The notes below the pieces were generated by a model that saw only the letters and a program-made list of their open reading frames with translations, searched no databases and was not told where the DNA came from. From DASYYE01 sp035946955 (lineage in GTDB: Bacteria; Actinomycetota; Actinomycetes; Streptosporangiales; Streptosporangiaceae), in assembly GCA_035946955.1 (NCBI GenBank), contig DASYYE010000477.1, positions 1 to 5,580 on the forward strand: a stretch of 5,580 nt of DNA, given 5' to 3'. This document shows positions 1-5,580 of this stretch, one piece after another. Made by a program: the position numbers and the translations under genes. Positions within the stretch are counted from its first letter, which is position 1; every line of letters begins with the position of its first letter.

Positions 1-3000
1 CCCCGGTGACGCAGGTGCAGGTAGGCGAGCGGGAAGTCCAGCCGCAGCGAGAGGTGCTTGGTCAGCTCGTACTCACGGCAGTTCAGGTCGGTGTAGGAGG
101 TCTCCATCTGGCGCAGCGCCAACTGGAGCCGCTCACCGGCCAGCAGGCCTTCGTGCAGGTTGTCCCAGCCGGGGTCGGGCAGGAACCGGCGTGCCGTGTG
201 GCCCCGCTCCCGGTTGTAGGCGCGCTGTGCCCGGCGGCCCGCGTGCAGCGCGAGGTCATATGTCTGCCGGTACAGGCCCGCGGTGTGCTGCTGGAGGTAG
301 AGGTAGAGGTCGCCGTTGGTGAACTTGTCCCGGAGGAAGTCCTGCACCTCGGCCGAGTGCTCGATCTGGCGCTGGGCGACGTTGAGGTCGCGCAGGGCGG
401 CGTCGCGGTGGCGCTGCGCGGCCAGGATCTGGCGCTGGATCTGGGCGATCTCGATGGTGATGGTCTGCACCTGGAGCTGCCACTCCGCGGTCCGGCGGAC
501 CCAGGACGCCTGGGTGAGGTTCAGCCCGCCGTTGGTGGAGGCCATCTCCGCCTCGGTGTTGATGATGCGGGCCACTGTCTGGAAGGTCCCACCGAGCTTC
601 GTGCCGATGGGGATCTGGTTGGACAGGTAGGGGCCCATCCCGGCGACACCGAACGCGATGTCGGGGATGTACTCCATCACCTGGCCGATCGCCTCGCTCA
701 TGTTGGCCGAGGAGTGGTCGTCGATGGCCACGCCAGTGAGTGCCTGGTAGGCGGTCTCGCCCGCGATCAGCCCCGCTGCGAGCAGTTGCTGGTAGTACTG
801 GAGCCTGGCCTGTGCGCCCTGTTTGGTCAGCTCAAGTGCCTGCACCTGCCAGTCAGCCTCCCGCCAGGTGTACTGGCGGGCCGCCAGGACCAGGTCGGCG
901 AGCTGGCGTTCGTGGGTGGCGCGCAGTGCGGCGAGCACCTCGGCATCGCCCTTCTCGTACGCGGCGAGCAGTTCGGCGCCCAGCGAACGCACCTCAGCGG
1001 TGAGTTCCATGGCGTAGCGGACCCAGAACGAGAACCGGTAGGGACCACAGCAGCACAACCCGTCGTCCTCGTGGCACAGGCCCGCCTGGCAGGGGTCGCC
1101 ATCGCAGGGACCGTGCACGTCGCGCCAGCCGTCGCGGAGCGGGTTGTCTCCCCAGAACAGAGGGTCATCGTGCGGTGTGGCGGGCCGCAGACGGCGCCCG
1201 TCCAGGCAGTCGCTGACCAGCGCGAGCCGGTCGGCACAGCGTTCATACAGCGACAGCAGGCGCGGGTTCAGCGACGCCGGCCTGGGCTTGAAGCCCGTCA
1301 GGTTCATCGGGGTGCCGGTGTCGTCACGCGCGAACACGGTGACGGGTGCTGGGCCCAGCACGCGGGCGAGCGTTTCGAAGGTCACTTTCGCCTGTTGTGC
1401 CGCCTCGGGTGACTCGCGGCAGGCTGTCGCGTCGCCCCAGTGGAGCAGCGTCTCCAGGTAGGCGAGCAGCACCGCCCGGTCGCGGGCCACCGGGGCCGGG
1501 ACCGGCGCGGACGGGCAGCATGGCAGGTCGCCGCCGCCCACCTCGGTGACACCGGTGCCGCCGCCCACCACAGCGACGCCGCCGCCGGGGGTGCCGCCCG
1601 TTCTGGTGGTGCCGGTGCTGCCGCCCACCACTGCCACACCACCGCCAGCATCGGCGCCCGGCTCGGTGACACCGGTGCTGCCGCCCACGACAACCACACC
1701 GCCGTCGGCAGTGCCGACCGTCGTGGTCCCGCCGCCGCCCTCGCGCGTGCCGCACTGCGCCCACGTGTTGTCGCTGGTCATTGGCGAGTAAGCGAGTTCG
1801 TACCACTTCAGCGCCGTCTCGAACTGGCAGTGGGCGCGCAGCGGTCCCGCGACGGTGGTGGCGACGCAGGCCGGTGAGAGGGGTTCGACCGGGGCACCCG
1901 GGGATACGTACGCGAAGTACGGGAACGCCGGGAGGCCGAAGTAGTCCGGTGCTGTGGGAGCCGGGGCGATCGGCGCCACCAGCGGCAGCGGTACCGCGGC
2001 GTCGTCGGCCAGGTCGTAACGGAACCCGGGGTCGGCCGAGTCATAGGGAACGGGGCCAGCGGGCACGGTGTAGCCGACGGGCACGCTCCCGTTCGGCACG
2101 GTGAAGCGCAGCGTGTCACCGGTCCGGCCAGCGGGCACGAGCTGGGGCTGCCCGGATGGCGGCGGGTCGGTGACCGGCAGTCCCTCCGATGAACGCCGGG
2201 GTGGCGTGAACTCGCCGTCGCGCAGCCGGCTCCAGTACAGGTGCACCATGGGCGCTGGGTTCCAGGCCAGCATGCCGGGGAGCTGGCCGGGGTCTTCCCA
2301 CCCGGAACTCGCGTCCGCCGGCAGGGTCGAGCCCTTCGCGGTGGCGTCGGCATCCTGCGCAGCGTCGGTGTCGAGGAAGTAGTGCGCGTCGCCCAGCCAG
2401 AAGTAGTACTCATCGACCACTGGCGGGCTGGCTTTCTCGCACTCCGCACAGCATCCCCGCGCGGAGCCTGGCTCGCCGGGCGTGACGTGGGTGCAGGCTG
2501 GCGGAAGGCTCCCCGCAGCGACCCGCACGAACTGCGTGCCGAGCCCGATGGCTGTCTGGAGCCACAGTGGCAGGTCAGCCGTGGCCGCGGACCCCCCGGT
2601 GTCCTGGTCGGACGCTGTTTGTGTGGCCGCGGCGTTGAGCACGGGCGCGAGCCAGGCGGGGCTGGCGGCGCGCTGCTGCGCAGCGAGCAGGCCGAGCCCT
2701 TCTGCCGTAGCGCCGGTGGGCACCGGCACGAGCGCGGCGGGCTCGCGGTCCTGGAGCAGGTCCAGGGTGGGGTGCTGGGGCGGCCGCCAGCCCGGCCACC
2801 AGGAGTCACCACCTGGCACCGCCACGGACAGGACCGACCGCCTGAGCTGCTCCTCCAGGAAGCGGAACGCCTCGACCTTGCGGGCCACCCGCAGGTCGTC
2901 CCACTCGACCCAGTTCTCCAGGTACACCTCGCGGCGCCGGCACGCCTGCCAGAGGCGAAGCGAGGCAAAACGCTTTTCCCAAACCCTTGCGAACCCGGGG

Positions 3001-5580
3001 GTGACCGGGAACGAGGGCTCCATCCCCAGCCGGGCACGCTGGACAAACGCGTGAACGGCCCGGACCGCGTCCTCGACCCTGCTCATCCGGGTGCATATCC
3101 CGGTCGCGACGTCCTGCAGCAGCAGACCGGACAGGTCAGCCGGGCCGGTGGCGTACTGGCCCTTCGGCCAGGGCAGCAGCACGCGGTCCATGCCGCACAA
3201 GTAGGCCACGAGGGCGTCACGTGCCCGCTCGCGCAGTCCGTTGCCGAGGTCGCGGACCTCCCCGGCCCGGTGCGGCCTGCCGTCGCCGAAGCAGCCTTCC
3301 TGCACGAAGTGGGTCAGGTTGGCGTTCCCCGACACCGGTGGTGCACCGGCCGCCGCTCCGGGGTCATCACTGGCCCACAGGTCTGGCCGGGCGGTCCCGA
3401 TGCTGGCAGGTGCGAAGAACTCCACCAGCCGCCGCAGCCACACCGCACCGTGCCATACCCGGACTGCCCAGCGTTCGTCCGCCAGGTCAGCCGGGCTCAG
3501 CGGGTACTCGGGAGTGTCGAAGTAGGTCGAGACCAGCGGCGCGAAGCGCAGGTCCACGTCCAGGTGACGCAGGAGTTCGGCGGGGTCGTCGGGCTGGTCC
3601 TGCGCCGCCTCGTCGAACAGCAGCCATGCTGGCCGTTCGCGGGCGCGTTCGGTCTGCTCACGCAGCCAGCAGTAGTCGAAGAGCCGCTCCCACCAGTCGA
3701 ACAGGGCCGCCTGCCGCTGCGGGCTCGGGTACCCGCGCTGGTCGGTCGGGGGGCCGGGCGGTGACAGCGGCGGTGGGCAGGGGTCTGTCACGGGCAGCAG
3801 GTCCAGGGCGAACCAGGCGTGGTGGGTGCCGAACTGCTGGGGTCCGGTGCGGTAGTAGGAGGTGCCCTCGAACTGGGTGGGGTTGTCGAGGAAGTAGCCG
3901 AGCTCGGATTGGTGGTAACGCGCCAGCGGGTCGGCGGACAGGCGGAACCGCTCAGCCAGCAGCAGGCCCTTGAAGGCACGCTGGTAGGTCCGGCGGATGT
4001 CACGCAGGTCAGGGGCGTAATGGCGGGCCAGGAACTGCTCGGCGACCGGCCACACACCGGCGATGCCGTCGGCCAGCGTGGTGCCGGTGAACGGGCGGAA
4101 CAGCCGGTGCGCGGGGACCGGTGTCAGCTGGTCGTCGGTGTCCGGGCCGGTGTAGGCGACCTCGAATCCGGTGCGGACGGGACACACGTCTTCGGCCCGG
4201 GCAAAGACCGGCTCACGCTGGGTGAACTCCACGGTCACCTGATAGGCGCCGCGCCGCAGCCGCAGCGGTTCGCTGCGGGCCGATGGCGCGTCCTCGTCGT
4301 GGCCGTGGCTGAGCACCTCCCAGGTCCGCTGGCCCCGCTGGAGGACGACGCGCCAGCGGTTGTCCTGCGCCGCGTCGAAGTCCGGCCCGTCCTCGCCGGG
4401 GGCGCCCGCGTGGAACCGGTACTCCCCTGGCCGCTCGACGAGCAGCACGCCGCTCCAGCGCACCGAGAAGGGGGCGGCACCGCCAAGCGGCTCACCATCG
4501 GAGTCACGCATGGCAAAGCCGTTGCGGACGGCGGCCAGCCGCAGTTGCTGCGACGTGAGGGTCAGGCCCAGCGGGGGGAGCACGGTGGGGACCGGGCAGT
4601 TGTGTTCGTCCTGTTCTTCGCCGAACGCGGTGAGTGGGCCGCGCAGTTCCCGCCAGGCGGGGTCCGTCCCGGCCGTCCGGTACTCGCCCAGCAGGCCGGT
4701 GCCTGCCAGGCCGAGGAGCGCGGCGAACGCGCTGCCCATGGGTGCGGGCCACAGGGTCACACCGGGTGGCTGCCCCGAGTCGTCTTCCCAGGGGGTGCTC
4801 CCCCAGTTGCCGTCTGCCAGCAGGCTTCGCAGCACTCGCCAGGCCGCGGCCGCAGACGGCCGCCTGTTGCTGTTATCACCGTGGCCCAGGGCGGCAGCCA
4901 CGTGATGGGTCAGGTGCCTGGCCACTACCTGGCAGCGGGCGTGGAAGCGGGCGAACTCCCCTTGGAAGAACGCGAAGCGCTCGTCGTCGTCCTCGGCGTG
5001 GACCAGGAAGTCCACGGCTTCGCCGAAGTTGCCGAAGACCATGCTGAACTGGGCCAGCAGCGTCCGCGGGGCGAAGTAGAGGTCCTGCACCGCGGTCTTC
5101 TCGGCATCGTTGAGCTGCCGCAGGTCGCGCAGGCGGGCGATCACGGCGGAGTCCCGCAGCGGGAGCCTCGCGTAGAGCTCCCCGGCTGCCTGGTCGTAGC
5201 GGAACGGGCTGGCTTCCGCATCCCACATGGCGGCGGTGGTGTCGTTGGGGTGGAGCTGCGTGCGGAACTCGCGGGCGTGCGGGCTCAGCGTCAGGCCATG
5301 ACGCTCCAGCACGGACGGGAAGAAGTGCTCTCCCAGTTCGGTCAGGGGGGAAGGGTCACCGGGGGCCGGGTCGTAGCCGAACTCCTCGCGCAGTGTGGCG
5401 GCGATGCGCGCCCAGCCCCACTCCCGTGCGTCCTCCTCACCCACCTCGGTTTCGAGGAGGGCATGCCGCGGTGCCCACAGCGAGTGGGGGCCGTCCCCAG
5501 CCGATGGGTCTGCCTCGGGCAGTGCCAGGGGGTCGTCGGTTGCCTCGTTCGCGTCCGGCAGCGGGAACGGGTCGTCGCCG
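1..5580 (-). CDS. Tc toxin subunit A (TcA-like pore-forming toxin component), partial at both ends
   Basis: One uninterrupted minus-strand frame covers the window: 1859 full codons and no stop. TcA proteins form a pentameric bell-shaped prepore that binds a host cell, then drives a central channel through the membrane to deliver the toxic part of TcB-TcC. Recognition rests on a series of TcA-type motifs in the right order: YAPDLRDIRRTYQRAFK (res. 522-538), LGYFLDNPTQFEGTSYYRTG (560-579), LFDWWERLFDY (626-636), RVEDAVRAVHAFVQRARLGME (834-854, aligning with RIKQAISSVQLFVQRC of the family), VYLENWVEWDDL (885-896), LKWYELAY (1257-1264), LETLLHWGD (1375-1383), WREADWQVQ (1572-1580), INTEAEM (1673-1679), and FTNGDLYLYLQQ to LLAGERLQLALRQME (about 1754-1827). 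The start codon and N-terminal VRP1-like part lie beyond 5580; the TcB-binding C-terminus lies below position 1. Family membership is near certain; host target and cargo are unknown. Confidence 0.95.
60..1043 (-). other. TcA pore-forming (translocation channel) domain with long helices
   Basis: Residues 1513-1840. Long amphipathic helices run from GPYRFSFWV through VRSLGAELLAAYEKGDAEVLAALR (about 1531-1554) and WREADWQVQALELTKQGAQARLQYYQQLL (1572-1600) to a hydrophobic turn, then back through INTEAEMA (1673-1680), WQLQVQTITIEIAQIQRQILAAQRHRDAAL (about 1700-1729), FLRDKFTNGDLYLYLQQ and ARRFLPDPGWDNLHEGLLAGERLQLALRQME (about 1797-1827). This up-and-down layout and the motif order match TcdA1, in which five copies make the alpha-helical channel. 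After EYELTKHLSLRL the sequence passes into the TcB-binding domain, of which only the first 19 or so residues are in the window. Confidence 0.88.
594..668 (-). other. Hydrophobic tip of the TcA channel (membrane entry region)
   Basis: Residues 1638-1662 contain IPDIAFGVAGMGPYL followed by a short polar turn and QIPIG. This uncharged, Gly/Pro/Ala/Ile-rich stretch lies between the two longest helices and aligns in position with LVPNIFGFAGGGSRWG of TcdA1, which forms the hydrophobic tip that enters the membrane. The preceding SEAIGQVMEY and following IINTEAEM complete the hairpin. The only acidic residue in the hydrophobic core is D1640. Confidence 0.75.
1047..1106 (-). other. Cysteine-rich segment at the top of the pore domain
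   Basis: Residues 1492-1511 contain six cysteines: C1492, C1497, C1502 and the run C1509-C1510-C1511, giving C-x4-C-x4-C-x6-C-C-C with acidic and glycine residues between. It is flanked by LRDGWRDVHG (1481-1490) upstream and GPYRFSFWV (1512-1520) downstream, both of which look like TcA sequence. In TcdA1 this position holds a Gly-containing loop without such cysteines. The spacing would suit disulfide formation or metal binding; neither can be proved from sequence, and no named zinc-finger pattern fits exactly. Confidence 0.75.
1260..1521 (-). other. Conserved helical block and probable shell-to-pore linker
   Basis: Residues 1354-1440. After CCPSAP, the block VARDRAVLLAYLETLLHWGD (1364-1383) and ESPEAAQQAKVTFETLARVLG (about 1390-1410) matches the TcdA1 region where a 'MRTLDLLIARGD' helix is followed by 'NEAKMWYMQAL'. 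The next stretch, residues about 1411-1440, is poor in secondary structure (rich in P, T, G, D) and ends at LNPRLLSLYERCADRL, where the pore-domain helices begin. In TcdA1 the equivalent position holds the stretched linker thought to drive channel injection. By inference this is the same linker, and it looks shorter than in TcdA1. Borders are approximate. Confidence 0.6.
1530..1697 (-). repeat. In-frame 60-bp tandem repeat encoding a glycine-rich segment
   Basis: Three units are visible: residues 1295-1314 (1638-1697), 1315-1334 (1578-1637) and a shortened 1335-1350 (1530-1577). Each unit begins V-x-V-V-G-G, continues (S/G)-T-G-x-T, and ends in a Gly run. The unit is 20 residues or 60 bp, so copies can be gained or lost without breaking the frame. 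The plus strand shows the period directly: ccgcccacca recurs at 1561 and 1621, with a one-base variant (ccgcccacga) at 1681, and caccggtgc occurs near the end of the lines at 1501 and 1621. A degenerate glycine/threonine-rich lead-in (residues 1281-1294, 1698-1739) precedes the first unit. The segment is bracketed by C1276 and by C1354-C1355 and sits between two conserved TcA blocks, so it is most likely a flexible surface loop. Confidence 0.88.
1755..2462 (-). other. TcA middle region between shell and pore domain, with CC-x-x-C and DEYYFWL motifs
   Basis: Residues 1040-1275. It starts with a cysteine group, C1043, C1044 and C1047, followed at once by PPVVDEYYFWLGDAHYF (1052-1068). LPGMLAWNPAPMVHLYWSRLR (1100-1120) and a proline/valine-rich beta-like stretch come next. 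Then PYFAYVSPGAP (1220-1230) leads into LRAHCQFETALKWYELAYSP (1247-1266), which corresponds to the HFxxAxxWxEYxFNP block preceding the pore domain in TcdA1. In large TcA proteins the neuraminidase-like and receptor-binding domains lie around here; only about 360 residues separate ENW (888-890) from LKWY (1257-1260), so those beta domains are reduced or replaced. I do not recognise a complete neuraminidase-like domain. Probably surface-exposed. Confidence 0.6.
2880..4082 (-). other. Main TcA helical shell region (ABC toxin N-terminal-like region)
   Basis: Residues 500-900. This is the best conserved part of the shell: HYAPDLRDIRRTYQRAFKGLL (520-540), LGYFLDNPTQFEGTSYYRTG (560-579), LFDWWERLFDYCWLR (626-640), PAWLLFDEAA (650-659), LRERARDALVAYL (about 763-775), LLQDVATGICTRMSRVEDAVRAVHAFVQR (820-848) and EVYLENWVEWDDL (884-896). 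In characterised TcA proteins the LLxDVxMxxCxxTSRIKQAISSVQLFVQRC stretch is among the most recognisable signatures; here it is kept with substitutions. A proline-rich loop, PCPPPLSPPGPP (600-611), separates two helical parts. Two short inserts rich in Ala, Gly and Pro occur at about 737-753. No frame damage is seen, so the protein is probably functional. Confidence 0.85.
4200..4709 (-). other. PA14-like beta domain inserted in the TcA shell
   Basis: Residues about 291-460. The segment opens with AGTGLLGEY (292-300), typical of the 'GL.a.Y' first strand of PA14 domains. After a loop it carries FSVRWSGVLLVERPGEYRF (371-389), matching the PA14 core pattern in which a strand ending in W-S/T-G is followed by a G-x-Y-x-F strand. 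DNRWRVVLQ (406-414) follows in the place of the usual D-D-x-x-x-V-x-L strand, and LRRGAYQVTVEF (441-452) fits the closing G-x-Y-x-V strand. PA14 domains are beta-sandwich carbohydrate-binding or adhesion modules in many toxins and glycosidases. By inference this could be a receptor- or glycan-binding module. The acidic loops that would bind calcium are not clear enough to name residues. Confidence 0.72.
4710..5342 (-). other. TcA helical shell segment, N-terminal to the PA14-like domain
   Basis: Residues 80-290. The stretch begins with LGEHFFPSVLERHGL (82-96) and continues through mainly helical, Leu/Arg/Glu-rich sequence, including LRDLRQLNDAEKTAVQDLYF and FSMVFGNFGEAVDFL (about 178-192). 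This is consistent with the outer alpha-helical shell of TcA, which surrounds the channel in the prepore. It runs directly into the PA14-like domain, so the shell appears to be interrupted by that domain, as TcA shells commonly are by inserted beta domains. Assignment is by resemblance remembered from the family and not by alignment; the exact borders are approximate. Confidence 0.7.
5499..5576 (-). repeat. Imperfect 13-residue duplication in an acidic linker
   Basis: Residues 2-14 and 15-27 both follow the pattern D-D-P-x-x-L-P-(D/E)-A, 39 bp apart: DDPFPLPDANEAT then DDPLALPEADPSA. The flanking sequence to about residue 45 is rich in D, E, P and A and looks disordered. It lies upstream of the first shell motif seen here. 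Two copies of a low-complexity peptide are weak evidence for a functional repeat, and the array may continue beyond the window edge. Confidence 0.5.

Noticed and set aside
6..1412. Plus-strand open frame of 468 codons
   Set aside because: It is codon-aligned antisense to the toxin frame. In such GC-rich DNA, antisense stops arise only opposite TCA, TTA or CTA codons, and it ends exactly opposite a TCA serine codon. The translation resembles nothing and has no supporting start context.
1530..1739. CRISPR array or regulatory repeat at the 60-bp periodic region
   Set aside because: Units are contiguous without unique spacers, lie in frame inside a coding sequence and diverge at synonymous and conservative positions, as coding repeats do.
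1546..1791. Plus-strand Pro/Thr-rich repeat protein (PPTTATPPP units)
   Set aside because: It is only the reverse-strand reading of the glycine-rich 60-bp repeat in the toxin gene; the conserved TcA blocks on both sides show the minus strand is coding.
2940..3000. Possible frameshift or foreign insert where base composition dips (aaacgcttttcccaaaccc)
   Set aside because: The toxin frame reads through cleanly as FARVWEKRFASLRLWQACRR, which fits the family; the local AT content comes from Phe, Lys and Val codons.
1808..3046. Minus-strand open frame of 412 codons in another register
   Set aside because: Overlaps the toxin frame fully; its translation is an Arg/Ser/Pro-rich low-complexity product typical of out-of-frame reading of GC-rich genes.
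2241..3764. Plus-strand open frame of 507 codons
   Set aside because: Same antisense register as the toxin gene, ending opposite a TCA codon at 3762-3764, while the minus strand here encodes clear TcA motifs such as LFDWWERLFDY.

Overview
The whole window lies inside one gene. On the minus strand, the frame whose codons occupy plus-strand triplets 3-5, 6-8 ... 5577-5579 stays open from edge to edge: 1859 codons, no stop, no start and no frame break. Both ends of the gene are outside the window. Residue numbers below are window residues: residue 1 is encoded at 5577-5579 and residue 1859 at 3-5. The sequence is very GC-rich, with third codon positions almost always G or C and no TTA codon in the frame. 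This points to a high-GC actinomycete such as Streptomyces or a relative; the genus cannot be fixed from this sequence.

The translated protein is recognisable as the A subunit (TcA) of an ABC-type insecticidal toxin complex (Tc toxin), the pentameric protein that binds target cells, holds the TcB-TcC cocoon and injects its cargo through a channel. Database names likely to appear for such proteins are 'Tc toxin subunit A' or 'neuraminidase-like domain-containing protein'. In protein order, right to left in the window, the layout is: an acidic low-complexity linker (residues 1-45); helical shell (about 80-290); a PA14-like beta domain (about 291-460); helical shell again, with the classic TcA signatures (about 500-900); a proline-rich and cysteine-containing middle region with DEYYFWL and LKWYELAY motifs (about 1040-1275); a glycine-rich tandem repeat of 20 residues per unit (about 1281-1350); a helical pair and linker (1354-1440); a cysteine cluster (1492-1511); and the long-helix pore-forming domain with its hydrophobic tip (about 1513-1840). 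The last residues are entering the TcB-binding domain, which must lie beyond position 1.

There is no intergenic DNA here. I see no promoter, ribosome binding site, terminator, RNA gene, CRISPR array, insertion sequence or attachment site, and none is expected inside one gene. The long plus-strand open frames are codon-aligned antisense shadows.

The parts that depart from the best-known TcA (Photorhabdus TcdA1) are the PA14-like insertion, the glycine-rich 60-bp repeat, the cysteine clusters and the short region between the shell and the pore domain. The partner genes (TcB, TcC or a fused TcB-TcC) are not in the window; whether they are adjacent cannot be seen.
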